From Chrysoporthe austroafricana (lineage: Eukaryota; Ascomycota; Sordariomycetes; Diaporthales; Cryphonectriaceae): DNA of 64,000 nt. The notes under the pieces are model-generated. The model saw only the letters and a list, made by a program, of their open reading frames with translations, was not told where the DNA came from and ran no database searches. The stretch spans positions 558,001 to 622,000 of the forward strand of contig JYIP02000006.1 in NCBI GenBank assembly GCA_001051155.2. The letters are read 5' to 3'. Within the stretch, counting starts at the first letter, position 1. Each line of letters opens with the position of its first letter. The translations under genes and the position numbers were made by a program. Positions 11,439-25,400 of the stretch are shown piece after piece.

Positions 11439-14060
11439 CCGATTTTATTTATATTTAAGAAAAACGGCAAATTACGACTTTATATAAATTATTAATAGCT
11501 TAACGATATTACGATTAAGAATTGCTATTTTTTATTTCTAATAAGAGAAATGCGAAATCGATTAATTAAAGCAAATTAATTTATTATATTTAATTTCAAG
11601 AAAGGATATTATTATATCCGGATTAAAGAAAATAATATTTAGAAAATAGCATTTAAGATTTATTACGGATATTTTGAATATATAATTTTACTTTTTGAAT
11701 TAATTAATGCATTTGCATTTTTCTAAAAAATAATTAACGATATTTTTTGCGAATATTTAAATATTATTATTATTATTTATTTCGATAATATCTTTATTTA
11801 TTTAAAAGATTTTGAATTATATAAATAGCATATATAGTAAATATTTCAGATTTTATAAAATAATAAGTTTTTAATCGAATTAAATAAATATTATTTCTAT
11901 TAGCAAAAAATTAATTATTTCGGTTATATAATAAAATTAAGCAAAATTAGTATATAGAAAAATAAAATCCAAGCCGTAAAAGAATAGCTTATATTAAAAA
12001 AAATTAAGGAAATTAAAGCATTTTTCGGCTATATTAATTTTTATTAATAATTCATTCGAAATTATAATAAAATCGCGCGCTTTTTTACGGATTTTACAAA
12101 AAAAGATCGGAAATTCGAATAAATATAAAAAGCATAAGAAGTATTTAATAAAATTAAGAAACGAATTATATTAGAACTTATATTTTGCGAAGCAAATCTA
12201 AATAAGCTATTTGAAATCGAAACCGATATATCGGATTATGCATTCGGAAGATAATTTGGTTAATAAGATAATTAAAAACGCTTTAAAATCGTAAGCAACT
12301 TTTCAAAGAAATTAAATAGCCCGGAACTTAATTATAGCATTTTAAATAAAGAACTAATAGCAATTATAAAAGCATTTAAAGAATAATAATACTATTTAAT
12401 CGGAACCAAATATTAAATTATAATGCATTCCGATTATAAGAACTTAATAATATTTATAATAATAAAAGTTTTAAATAAATAATAAGTTAAATAAATAGAA
12501 TTTTTCTTATAATTCGATTTAAAGATTATTTATTGCAAAAGATTCGAAAATAGCAGAGCAAATGTATTTAGCAAATAATTAAATTATTAAAATATAAAAT
12601 TCAAAAAGCTTTAGAATATTTTCCGACAAAATAAAAATGGCAATCTTATAAATAAAGCTAGAGAATTCAATATAATTATCAGAATTTCTAATAATAGAAA
12701 GAAACTAGAAAATATAATTACGGAAAAACAAAATAAATATATCAGAAATATATATAATATACTCGTATACGGCTATTAAAGAATTAAAGCTATATATAAA
12801 AGGATTAAGAAATATTAGAACTTTCCAAAATTAAAGAAAAGGATTAAAACGATTTTATAAGAATACAATAGCTATAGGAAAAATAAAATTGAATATTATA
12901 AGCCTTATAAATTATTCTAACCGCTTTTTATTCCGGAAGCAATTTGGCAATCTATTAGCTAGGATTTTATTATTAAGCTACTCTTTTTACGAAAACTTTT
13001 AATTAAAATGCAATACAATAGCATTTTAATAATAGTTTATAAATTAAGCAAATATACTTATTTCTTCTTATATAAAAAAAGCAGCATAATAAAAAATTTT
13101 ATATATATATTTTTCAGGATAATTATAGCTAATTATAATATATTTAAAGAAATTATTTCTGATAAAAATAGAAAATTTATATCAAATTTCTGGATTTTAT
13201 TTATAAAATTATTCGGAATATAACAGAAAATATTTATAGCATTTTACTTATAAATAAATAAATAAACGGAACGAATAAATTAAATTATTAAGCAATACTT
13301 ACAATATTATATAAATTATAAATAAAATAATTAAGTTAATTTGCTATTATTAATATAATTTATATATAATAATGCAAATACAAATATAATTAAGAAATTA
13401 TTATTCTATATACTTTACGGCTATAATTTAATAGCTTATTATAATGAATTATTAGGAATAAATGCGGAAATAGCAGAAAAATAAATCCGGAAAATTAAGA
13501 AAATCTAAAAAGAATTTCAGGAAAAACTAAAATTTATATAAGAAAAAATAACGAAATATGCTAATTTCAAAAGGATTAAAGAATTAATCTTATAGGAAAA
13601 AAATAAAATTTATTTTATTTAACGAAAAAAGCATATTAGAACAATAAGACCTTTTTATTTATTAAATTATAAGAAATTTAGCCTATTTAAGATTTTAAAG
13701 AAAATTTCAAATATTAATTTCGAACTTGCATTGCTATATAGAATAAAAATTTACCCAGTATTCTATATTTCGCTTTTCGAACCAGTATTTAATGCAATTA
13801 AAACGGACAAATTTATATAAATCGAAATTAATAAACCGGAATACGAAATCGAACGGATTTTCAAATATCGGGAATTAATTAAGTATAGAAAATACTTAAT
13901 TAAATGGAAAAGATACTATTCGAACGAAAATAGCTAGAAACCAGTTAACAACTTAAATAACGTACGATAAGCATTCAAAAAGTACTGGGAAAAGCAATTA
14001 ACCAATTAGCCGGAAGAATAATTAAAAAGACTTAATATAGTTTCGTGCTTTGCAATTAAG
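11439..14060 (+). pseudogene. A0 pol: RT, RNase H, integrase, chromodomain (RIP-killed)
   Basis: RT box Y-[LF]-D-D reads YFDN at 11778-11789 (second Asp lost). RNase H follows (ETDISDYAFG and HSDYKNL blocks, 12200-12480). The integrase core keeps its DDE codons: Asp 12963-12965, Asp 13161-13163 and Glu 13269-13271, the last pair 35 residues apart as in retroviral-type integrases. A 71-codon open stretch (13008-13223) covers part of this core. The C-terminal chromodomain is at about 13838-13998 (EYEIERIFKYRELIKY, YLIKWKRYYSNENS). Stops at Gln/Trp positions break the frame throughout. The family resembles fungal chromoviruses of the MAGGY type by motif; I did not align it. Confidence 0.88.
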
Positions 14061-14166
14061 TCAATAGAAAACTAATCGATATCGGAATTAAACTGCCGCA
14101 AAGCAGTATCCAGATTAAAATTCTCAAGGAAAGGGCTTTCGGAAATTAAAAGTTTTATAGCGCAAC
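14060..14166 (-). pseudogene. A0 antisense ORF, C-terminal piece
   Basis: On the minus strand this reads SESPFLENFNLDTALRQFN, matching the C-terminal block PENPFLKSFDLNAIL of the antisense ORF in A1 and A3. It was separated from its N-terminal half (32149-32600) by the insertion of A1. Confidence 0.6.
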
Positions 14167-14612
14167 TATTATAACTTAATAAAAAAACAAAGCATGCAAG
14201 GAATAAGGAATAATTAAGCACTTTACTCGCAGCCTTACTTAAGGAATTCCCTTATTTACTTACGTAAGCCAGGGTTAGGGTTACAAAGCAGAGAGGATTT
14301 AAGGATTTATTCTAGAGCTATTAAATTTAATATTTAAGGATTTGTTCCAGATTTAGCAAATCGGGAATTAAAGAGCTAAATATATAAGGATAAAATATTT
14401 ATTAAATAAATTACTATAGCTTTTCAGTCGTAAATTTAAGTATTACTTGAATCTTAATTATATTTCAGTAATAATTGCATTAGCTTATAAATATTGCGAA
14501 TAATTATTTGAAATATATTTCCGGTATTCAAAGTTATATTTAATACTGCTTTTGCTAGTATGAACCTTACGAATTCTATAGTTATTTCAGGATTGCTATA
14601 GCATTTATAATA
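14167..14612 (+). repeat. A1 5' LTR
   Basis: 446 bp starting tattataactt and ending gcatttataata (TGTTATAA...TTATAACA before RIP). It contains a telomere-like word ccagggttagggttac at 14269-14284. Homologous LTRs occur at 31703, 32680, 33973 and 58771, and inverted at 40364 and 47216. Confidence 0.9.
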
Positions 14613-14654
14613 TTTTTACGACTTTTATTCAAGAACGGTTTAATATATACCCTT

Positions 14655-17600
14655 TTGAATAATACCGGAAATACGATAGCGTTTTAAACTTTATTTTCTT
14701 CTAGCAATTAAGCTTTATAGGAAAAGGCCCCAATTATTCTTATTAACGAGCAGTTTTAATAACAGAATATAGCTTTATACTAGCAATTTGAAAAGGTTAA
14801 GAACGAAATTATTCGCTTTAATGCTTTCTAGCAAGCTAAAGCTTTTAAGCTTAATAAGCCCGGGCTTTATAAAGGCATTTAAGAAAACCTTTAAGCTTTC
14901 CTAATTTAATTCAAAGCTTATTTCAAACATTATAATATTCAGTTTAAAACTATTTATAACAAAATCGATTTCGCAGGAAGTCGTCTTGAAAGAATAGCCT
15001 TTCAGTAATAAGAGCTAACTTTTTGCAATTATTTGGACAATAATAAAGAGCTCCGTTCCGAAAATATCAAGCGCATTTTCCAATACTATATTAATTTCGA
15101 ATTAGCCCTTACGAAAACTTTCGGGAATTTAGATAAAAAACGTATTGCAATACGGCAATTAAAAGCATTTCGATAAACTAGCTTAGCTATAAATTATATA
15201 GCTAAGTTCAGATAGATTATTGCTTATTTGAATTACGAGAATAAGCTTTTTATAAATGCTTATTATATAAGACTTAAAGAAGAAGTTAAAAACGAATTCT
15301 ATAAAGAAAACTAATTCGAAAAACTTAATAAATTTATTAATAAAGCAGTTCGTATCGATAACCGATCTTACGAGCGGTATTAATAATAATAGAAAAATTA
15401 TAATAGCGTTCCGAAATATTAACTTAATTCGAAAAAGCGCAAGTTCTAATAGAAAAACCGGAATAATATAGCTTATTTAAGCATAATATATATTAAACTT
15501 ATAGAATTAAATACCTTTATACGGGAATAGCGCAAAAGGGTTATTTGCTATAATTGCGGCAAAAAAGGCTATATTGCGCGTAATTGCTATTAAGAAAGGA
15601 AAAAGCGAAATTGGAAATTAGTTTTAGAAAGACAGATTAATATTGCTTAACGATAAGAACTTAATTAGCTAAGCAATAATATTTTACCGGAATAAATAAC
15701 GGATTTTAACTATAGCAATATAAGCTAAATAGCTTGCTATTAAGATTATTGCTTATTGCATTTTTTAGCGAAAGAAAGTTTAGGATAATTTTTACGGAAA
15801 CTTAAAAAATAAAAGCAATTCGCTATAAGAAGAAAAAGCCCTATTTACAATACGGTTATAAATAATAGCGATTCCGACTATTTAAATAACCCTTTTAATA
15901 TAAAAGAAAAAGACTTGGGAAAGTTTCTACTGGACTATTATTTCGAACGACAATAGAATACGATAATAGAAAAAGAATTCAGTACTCAAAAAGAAAAAAC
16001 CCTTATATTTAATATTACGCTTGAAAAAGCAATGCTATAAGACAAGTAGCCAAATAACTTACTAATCTTTACGTAAGAAAAAGAACCCGATATAGAAATA
16101 AGAAAAACGGTTTCCTAATACGGGAAATAAGGATAATTAGAACGAAATAGCTAAATAACCAAATATATGAAAGTTGAATACTTTATTTATAAGCTTATAT
16201 TACAGGAATTCCTTTAAAGCATTTCGTTTCAGAATAGCGAATACAGATTTTAGGAAAATAGAAAGATTAATTACTTATACCTTTATTATTACAAACTTGC
16301 TTAGATATGCTATATTTACTATAATTGCTAGATATATTTCAATGAAAAAGTTAAATATAATTGGTTTCTAATAAAGGAATAAAATTAATTGATTTAACCC
16401 ATTATAGAATCCTGAAGAAAATACAGAAAAGTCTTGCATATTGAAAACAATAACGCTTATATTGAATTCCTTAACAATTATTCGTAGAAATGCGTTCAAA
16501 GAAAACCGATATGGGAATAATGCTATATTATAATATACTCTATCTATATATAAGACAAAGTTAAAGAATAATATCGATTACAAAAAGCCGAAAAGGCAAA
16601 GCAATACGGCTAAAACCAAGTACGAAAGCTAGTAAAGCAAGTAGCGAAAAAAGCTTAGAATATCCCAAAAAGGAAGGATTGCTTATAACGGGATAATAGC
16701 CGATTAAAATTACAAGGTTTTTATATGCAATTACGAAAGGAAACGAAAAGCATATTATATTCGATATATATATTAACGGGCAACGATATAGCGTACTCTT
16801 GGATAACGGCGTATAAGGAAATTTTATTTTGCTAAAAATCGTTAATAGAGAACAAATCCTTTAAGCGCAGAAAAAAGATCTTTATAAGCTTAATACTATA
16901 AAAAGAAAAGCAATTATATATAACTTTAATATAATCGATATAAAAACTAATTATTTATTTGTTTCGATTTAAAGCTTTATAGTAAGAATTACTTTCGATA
17001 TTATAAATACGGCATAATACGAATTAATTTTAGAAATACTTTAGCTTAAGAAATATAACTCTCGAATCGATTGGATTACTGGTTAAATTTTATAGAAATA
17101 AGCCGTACTTACTGAAAAGGTTGCAATTAACGAAGAAAAGAAAGTTTTAATTATTAAAAATAATATCAGAAATATGCGCTCAAATAAGCTCAGATATATT
17201 CCTGAAACAAACGGACTTGCCGGAAAATAAAGAAGGATTATAAATATTTCGAACTTATAAATACAGGTTAAAAACGAATTAAGAATTCAAGCAATTAGCA
17301 ATTAGCAAAAGGCTAATTTATTATAGAACGTTATAAAGCTATACGGGCTATAGAAGGAGATATAGCTTTTAAAACGGCAAATAAACTCTAAACGGAAATT
17401 TGGCTTAATAAACGATAAATACCCGAAACTTCCAGAGGTTAAGCCCCGAAAATATTAATAAGAAGCAAGCGAAGCAAAATACGCTTAACAATACTTTTTA
17501 TTCTTTCAGATCTCAAAAAACGAAGAAAAACCGTTATTAGAACTCAAGAACGTATTAAAAGAATATTACAAATTCAAGAAATTATAGCAAAGGAAATTCG

Positions 17601-19551
17601 ATACCGGTTTATTAGAATACGGCCCTTTTAATTATAAAATTCTATTGAAAGAAAAGATAAAACCCTAAAACTACTCTATTTATAAGCTCGACCAAATAAA
17701 GCTTAAAGCATTTAAGGAATATATTAACGAAAACTTGAAAAAAGGCTATATACGAAAATCGTAATTACTTGCAAAATATTCAATCTTATTTATATTAAAA
17801 AAGAATAGCAAATTACGATTTTATATAAACTACCGATAATTCAATAATATTACGATTAAGAATCGTTATTCTTTACTTTTAATAAGAGAAATACGAAATC
17901 GATTAATTAAAGCAAACTAGTTTATTACGTTCGATCTTAAAGAAAGATATTATTATATTCGGATTAAAAAAGATAATATTTGAAAAATAGCATTTAGGAC
18001 CCGTTACGGATATTTTGAATACGTAATCTTGCCTTTCGAATTAATTAACGCGCTTACATTTTTTCAAGAAATAATTAACGATATTTTCCGCAAATATTTG
18101 GATACTATTATTATTATTTACTTTAATAATATTTTTATTTATTCGAAAGATTTCGAATTATATTAATAGCATATACGATAAGTATTATAAATCTTGCAAA
18201 ATAATAAATTCTTAATTAAACTTAGCAAGTATTATTTTTATTAGCAAAAAGTTAATTATTTTAATTATACGATAGAATTAAGAAAGATTAATATGCAGAA
18301 AAATAAAATCTAAATAATAAAAAAATAGCTTATATTAGAAAAAACTAAAGAAATCAGAATATTTTTCGGTTATACTAACTTTTATTAGCAATTTATTCGA
18401 AATTATAGCAAAATAGCACGCTTTTTTACGGATTTTACGAAAAAAGATTGGAAATTCGAATAAATATAAGAAATATAAAAAGCATTTAACGAAATTAAGA
18501 AAAGAGTTATATTAGAACTAATATTTTGTAAAGCAAATCCGAATAAACTATTTGAAATCGAAACCGATATATTAAATTACGCATTTAGCAAATAATTAAA
18601 GTAATAAAACGATTAAGGATACTTTAAGGTTATAAGCAACTTTTCGAAAAAGCTAAATAGCCCGGAATTCAATTACGGCATTTCGGATAAAAAATTAATA
18701 GCAATTATAAAAGCATTTAAAGAATAGCAATACTACTTAATCGAAATTAAATACTAGATTATAATACATTCCGACTATAAGAACTTAATAATATTTATAA
18801 CGATAAAAGTTTTAAATAGATAACAAGTTAAATAAGCGGAATTCCTTTTATAATTTAACTTAAAAATTATTTATTGCAAAAGATTAAAAAATATTAAAGC
18901 AAATGCATTTAGCAAATAATCAGATTATAAAAATATAAAGCCAAAAGAATTTCAAAATATCTTTTAATAAAATAAGAATAGCAATTTCGTAAACGAAACC
19001 AGAGAATTCGATACGATTATTAGAATTAGCAATAACGAAAAAAAACTAGAAGAAATATTACCCGAAAAATAAAATAAATATATCAAAATAACTTATAACG
19101 CATTAGCATATAGCTATTAAGGAATTAAAGCTATATATAAAAGAATTAGAAAATATTGGAATTTTCTAGGATTAAAGAAAAGAATCGAAATTATCTTACG
19201 AGAATATAATAATTGCAAAAAGAATAAGATTGAATATTATAAGCCTTATAAATTGCTCTAACTATTCTTTATTCCGGAAAGAGTTTAATAATCTATTAGC
19301 TAGAATTTCATTATTAAGCTACTTTTTTTACGAAAACCTTTAATTAAAATGCAATATAATAGTATTTTAATAATAATTTATAAATTAAGTAAATATATTT
19401 ACTTCTTCCTTTATAAAGAAAGCAATATAGCGAAAGATTTCGCATATACGTTTCTTAGAACGATTATAATTAATTATAGCATATTTAAAGAAATTATTTC
19501 CGATAAAAACAGGAAATTCGCATTTAATTTCTAGATTTTATTTACGAAATT
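14655..19551 (+). pseudogene. A1 gag-pol, 5' part to integrase core (RIP-killed)
   Basis: The gag capsid region (14655-15530) reads blocks such as FEKVKNEIIRFNAF and YNKIDFAGSRLERIAF. A zinc knuckle at 15546-15587 reads CYNCGKKGYIARNC, that is CX2CX4HX4C with His changed to Tyr. The protease active site reads LLDNGV (about 16796-16813), apparently DSGA before RIP. The RT catalytic box is YFNN at 18119-18130 (YLDD in active relatives). RNase H lies at about 18300-18830 and the integrase N-terminus and core at 18960-19551, including IISDKNRKF. The frame breaks at 19551 where B2 is inserted. The true start was not resolved; 14655 is where the gag frame becomes recognisable. Confidence 0.88.
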
Positions 19552-19756
19552 TGATAGTAAACGTACTGAAATATATTATAAAGCATAGTTCTTTCAAGAA
19601 AATAAACTACGCTAAAGCCTATTAGGGCATTATATAAGCCCCCCGGTAAGGGTATAACATTCACTTAGTAAATTCATTGCGTATTCACTAGAAGATTTAT
19701 TATAGATTTACCAGGCGAATCTATTACAAATTCACTTCGTTTATAAGTTTTGCTAT
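19552..19756 (-). repeat. B2 3' LTR
   Basis: 205 bp, tgatagtaaacg...ttttgctatca. This is the cleanest family B LTR in the window, with a 6-bp perfect terminal inverted repeat. Confidence 0.93.
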
Positions 19757-20440
19757 CAATTGCCGGCCCTTTATAACCTTTATCCACAAAGGAAGCTAAC
19801 TGTCAGAGACGTTTTGGGTAGCAATAGTACGATATAATAGAACTTTGGGTTATACGGCAAGGAAAAGCATAATAGCACTATTAGACAAAAGAGATTATAT
19901 AGGAAATAATAATTGTTTTATAAAGCCGATTCGTACTAGAATCCTAATAGGTAAACGTACTTATACCGGGGACTTGAATAATAAATATGCCTATGCCGGG
20001 GACTAAAAGAAAACTTGCTTATACCGGGAGCTTAAAATTAATCCTTTATTACAATCGGTTTATACTTAAGGTAAATGGATATATATAATACTTATATATA
20101 ATAAGGCTAGCCGATATTTAAATATATTTCGGTAATGCTTAATCGTATTTATTACCGAAATATTTAGCATAAATATAATTAAAAACTAAAATTGCTTATA
20201 GATATTAATAGAAAGTATAGCTTTCAGATAATAGGGTATTAAGTAAGTATAATAATAGTAAATGTAAAGTGAAATTACAATAGGATATATCGGTATGCAA
20301 AGCCGATAGCCGTATATAATCGTTATATAGCGATATCGTAACCAATCCTTAATATAAATAGCTAAATTTATAAATTATTGGAAGAAAGTAATACTATATG
20401 CTGCTAATAATATTATATCGATAAATAATAGCGGTATTTA
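19757..20440 (-). other. B2 3' non-coding tail with hairpin
   Basis: Between the second-ORF stop and the 3' LTR. It contains ~30-bp imperfect repeats (about 19950-20040) and an inverted repeat with perfect 13-bp arms at 20124-20136 and 20151-20163. No coding frame recognised. Confidence 0.6.
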
Positions 20441-22236
20441 TTAATTAAGGGTAATTTCCCGGGCTTTAATAATAGCTTCAAGGTTTAATAAATTGCAAGG
20501 GAATATAGCAAATAGTTCTTCTTTTCCGATATAATTGCAAAAGTCGATATAATTATAGATATTAAGCTGCAAAGTCTTAACTAGCCTATATGCTTGGATA
20601 TAAGACTTGAAGCCTATTATGCAACTTTAGCATTGCAAAGACCGAATAGCATTAAAGTAATCCTTGTTTTCGTTAGCTTATTTCTGAAAAGTAGCGTTGA
20701 AATCGTAATCCATATCGTTTTTGGTAAAAATAATCTTAATAGCTTTGAAATCGTACTTGAAACGGAAAATTTGATTTATAATAAAATATAAGCCCGACCG
20801 GTTAGATAAGATAATAGGATTAAGATCGCAAAACCAGATAACGAATTCGTATATATATTTTCCTATAGTAAAAGGAAAGAAATACTGGATACGATTATCG
20901 TAAATTCCGATAATGCCGAACTTAATATTATTATAAATAGCGAAGCTATTAGTAATATAAGGACAGTTAATACCGAAATTGCTTCCTTAAGTGAAATTAT
21001 AGCATATATATTCCTTGAATATATAAAGGGCTAGCGTATAGTAATATACCGCAATTTCGGCTTCAATAGCCTTGGATTTGGGATTATATTTAATAGATAA
21101 AGCAAAAATAGCGCGAAGCGTAACTCGCAAGGGCAGAATGCTATTGATACTAGCTCGGGAAGCCTTGTTTAATATAGCTAATAAACTAGCTATATTCGGT
21201 AAATTATTCTCGGTCAAGTCGATAGTATTATCTATAATTCGATAGCGCTTGGCTAGCATTATAAAATTTCGCTCTATTATAGCAAATAGGCTTAGATTAG
21301 CGACTGGCATAATAGGCTTGGGAGCCCCAAGCTTGGCCAAGATTGGCTTGATATTCTTGGCTATTTTCTTCCAGGCAGCAAAAGCTATATTATAACTATA
21401 TTTGTAGACTATAACGATTTCTGCTATATTAATTGCGTAACGTACGGCATTTACTTCCCTTTTAGTAAGGTTGCTATAATTGCTTGATATTATCTATCCC
21501 GCCTTATCTTTAATATAACGGCTATACTTATTTCGTAAGCGATCGTTTTTCGAAATTATAATAGGAAATAAGATGCGACAAGCTATTAATAAAGTATATA
21601 GGGCAAGGACAAAATTACGAATAATAAGTAAATTCGGAATGAATTCAAGCAATGCTCCTTTAATAAAGTTATCCGTTAATCCGTTATTTGTATCCTTGTT
21701 CGTAATAGTATTTGCGCTAGTAAAAGTGCTTAAATAAAGCTCTTATCTTTCGTAAATAGGGCTAGAACAGTCGATTTACGATAATATAAAGTATTATAAA
21801 ATAAGTTCCTAAGCTTCCTTAATAATTAGCAGCCAATTAATATCGCTGCTGCTTAGCTCGATATTGGGAATATAAATATTATATTCGACCTCTCGGTCTA
21901 TTATATCGGTATAACCTTTACTAATTAGCGCCTGACAAAAGGCTATTATATAAGCTTCCTAGCAGCGAAAGAAATCATTTAAATAGTTTTTCGTTATATA
22001 AATATTATAATAGAAACGGCTTTCGCTATTATATAAGTATATAGCCTACCGATATCTTTCCAAGGAAAGGCAGTTCTTAAACGATACCTTATAAATATAT
22101 TTGGCATATTATATAATCCTGCTTTTTCGGCAAACTTTAGAAGGTTTTTTCTGGGATATAGGGTATAGCATTATATAAAAATTGGGCATAGCTAAACGTA
22201 CCGTTTCTTATTAATTTTAGTCTTATAGCAAAGCAT
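20441..22236 (-). pseudogene. B2 second ORF (unknown function), undeleted form
   Basis: Downstream of pol on the same strand; start MLCYKTKINKKR at 22236, stop at 20441-20443. The span is 1,796 bp, exactly as in B3. The main frame carries blocks YLYNSESRFYYNIYITKNYL, ALISKGYTDIIDRE, LTDNFIKG, SGYGNL and LTENNLPNIASLLAILN. One stretch (21340-20987) is still open for 117 codons. The first dozen codons are in another frame than the rest in both B2 and B3. That suggests a short intron near 22200-22150 (GTACGT at the 5' side, CAG at the 3' side) or an old frameshift; the phase does not resolve cleanly. Family not recognised. Confidence 0.65.
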
Positions 22237-22497
22237 TTATAAAAAGATACGATTTGATAATTGTATAATATATTTTGGTTTTAGTAATATTAATAGCCTT
22301 ATTAGTACAGTCCTTGCAAGTTTACGGAAGCTTAGCAAAATAAAACGAAATTAATAATAATGCTAGCTTAATACTTAAAAATAATATTCAAAAATATAAT
22401 GAAAAGTAATAACGATAGGGCAATACGGCTAGCTATAATAAGTAAATAAAGATAGTAATCGTAAATGCATTAATAAGAAAAGGAAAATAAAGTAAAT

Positions 22498-25400
22498 TTA
22501 CTAACGGTTTACGAAATAATAGCTTTTTGCATTCGCTAGAAATTCATTTGCTTTATTTAGCAATCGCCTTTACCCTAACGCGCGCTTATTGCATTGCAAA
22601 TTCTTTCGATTTCTTAGAATAGGTAAACTAGCTTGTTCCAGTATACTTTCTATTCGTAAGTCGCGCTTTAGCTTGCTTCGTTTTCGTAAAGCAGTTACGA
22701 TAATATTTCCCGGTTCAGGGACTTCTTCCGCTAATAGCTGCCTTTGCTTTGCTCTTTCTTGCAATTCGGCTATAGTTTCGTATTTCCGTTCAAAATTATA
22801 TATTATTTCGTCCGCATTCAGGGCATTACGGGGCATCCATATATTATAATAGCTAGAATAGTTTATCCATTTTACCAAGTATTCAATTCTGCGCGAACTA
22901 TATCTATACTTTCGCTTATAGCGGCTAATTATCCTTTCCAGCTCGTAATATCGGTAGTCTTTTAAGTATTTTTCGATATTCGGATTTTCTAGTATATTTA
23001 TTGGGTCTTAATATATAAGGTTATATTTATAAGGATCTGTTTTAGAAAGGTTTGCAAGTATTAACTGTATTACCGAGATTACTGGATAGATATTTATATA
23101 AGAAATTAATTTCAATTTATATACTAAGTTCCTTATTTTTCGAATAATTTGGAAAAATCTTATCTTTTATTATAAAAACTTCAGAGATAAGTTATTTAGC
23201 AATAAATACTTATAGCCCAAACGAATATATATTTAATTATTTAATTCGAAAACTATTTAATAATAATGCTTATTATATTGCAATTTGGCTATTATTTGCG
23301 TTTCGGCAATAAAAAATTAAGCTTTTTCCTAGAAAACTTCTTTTGCTAAAGGTATTATATCCTTTATTTATTAGCCCGATAATAAATTAAATCCGAATAG
23401 CATTTGGCTAACTAAATATTTTGTAGCTCAGTTATACGCATTATTTAAATTAAATTATAATACCGGTATTATTTCGGTCCATTTTGCATTAGGGTAAGCG
23501 GTTATGAAATGCCGAATTGCTATTTTAACTATTCGGTTTTTTATTTCAGACTGCTTGTCCGTTTGCGAATACGAGGCAATAGAATAGATAAATTTCGTTC
23601 CGATAGCCTCTTACAAATATTTCCAGAATTCCGATAAGAATTTCGAATTTCTATTTAAGATAATCCTTTTAGGTATTCCTTAACTAGTAATATAAAGTAT
23701 TCGTAAAATAAAGATTATTTAATCTGCTATAGTATATATTATATTGCTTAATATAATAATTATAGTTTTAGAATACTTATCCGTAATTGTAAGAAATGCA
23801 TCCAAATATAGCATTTTAATTAAAACTTATATAGTATTTATAGATAATACTATCGGTAATCTTATAATAAAATCTATAATAATAATATAAAATGGGATTA
23901 ATAGAAATAATATAGGCTGCATTTCCTTTAAAGGTTATTATAAATCGTTTTTATTCTCGTTATAAGCTCGATATATCGATATATAATTGCATATTTTAGC
24001 ATAGCAATATCTAATAACAAATCGATCCATTAAGTTGTATTATATGCAATTTATGCCGAAATAATATTTTCTATTATAAATTTCTTTAATAAAATCCAAT
24101 GCTATTTTATTCGGAATGCATAATTATTATTTCCCGTAATAATCCTTAAAAAAAATAAGCTATTATAATCTAATATAAAAAGTAATCGGGCAACCTTATT
24201 TGAATCTTTCAGTTATTTAATTATTCTGGATTATAAGGAGTATTTTTCGTATTCTTTCTTAATACGCCCTTTCATTTTGCTATTCATAAATATTTTACTG
24301 AAAACTTAAATAAGTTCGTTTTCTTATATCTTATCTAGAATGCCCTTATTATCGATAAGTTTCTGGGTAAATAGTAATCTTGATATGGCATTTGCAAGAA
24401 TATTCGACTTTCCCGGTATATAATATGCTTTCAAGTCGAATTGGCTTAAATATTCCGAAACGAAAATTAGCTATATATTTGCTTTAATTTTATCTATTAT
24501 ATTTATAGATAATAAATAGATAATGCTAACCGTTACTATATAATCGATAAGGATATAAATTGGCTTAATTCGGTTCGATCTTATTATCGTTCGCAATTTT
24601 CGCATTAACTATATTAGATAAGCTATTTTTAGCTCTATAAGCCAGTACTTTCGTTTTATTTTATTAATCGTCTTGCTTAAATAAAAAATTGGTTATATAG
24701 CTATGCTTGCTATTAGCAATATTCCGTTCTATATATAATCGTTTGTTAATTGGAAAATAATATTTGAAAATCCTATTTCCTTAAATGCATTCAGCTAGAT
24801 AAAGAGAAGTTTATCTGGGATATAATAAAATAAAGCATTTTTAATTTCCAAAGCTATTTTGAAATCGTAAAAACTATTAATTTCGTTTGGTATTAAGTCG
24901 AAAATAGCCTGTATAATATAATTTCGCTATCCTATGCTTAAAAATAAATAGTTTGATTGGCAAGCTTTATTCAATATCCTAATTTTCCTTTTTTGAAATA
25001 GATTAATTCTATAATTATATTTAGGAATTAAATAGCATAAGTATCCTGTAAATTCAATAAACCTTTCCAATTACTAGAATATTTTGGAAAATTCCAAATC
25101 GCGAATAGCTTATATCCGGTATTCTGTATTGGAAATTCCGAATCTGTTTATTTTGAATCCTAAAATCTGGATTGAAAGATATCCAAGAAACGATTTGGAT
25201 TTAGCTAATAAAATGTTTTTGTATAAAAATAGCGAAAAGATAATTTGTAAATATCGCAAATAGTCTTATTCTATAATTGAATGAATAACGATATTATTTA
25301 TAAAAGCGGAAATAAATTTATAATATAATCGTAAGAATTAATTTATAAAACGCTAGATATAGAATAATGAATTTCGAAATCCTATAAATGGAACTTTTAT

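Larger units (their letters stand above)
11439..14166 (+). mobile_element. Family A copy A0, middle fragment (RT to 3' region)
   Basis: Remnant of a Ty3/gypsy chromovirus on the plus strand. Its gag side is beyond the left edge, cut off by B0. The fragment runs from RT through chromodomain into the 3' internal region and stops at 14166, where A1 inserted (duplication gcaac/gcaat, 14162-14166 and 32149-32153). A0 resumes at 32149. Confidence 0.88.

Noticed and set aside
14167..14612. Tandem elements sharing one LTR (A0-LTR-A1, likewise B0-LTR-B1)
   Set aside because: At each such LTR the neighbouring element is cut mid-sequence and resumes beyond the other LTR with a 5-bp duplication, so simple nested insertion explains it.
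16174..16371. Frame recurring in A1, A2 (35971-36171) and A3 (45653-45435) between gag and protease
   Set aside because: All three frames are comparably open here and none could be chosen by motif; the recurrence is explained by shared ancestry of the copies.
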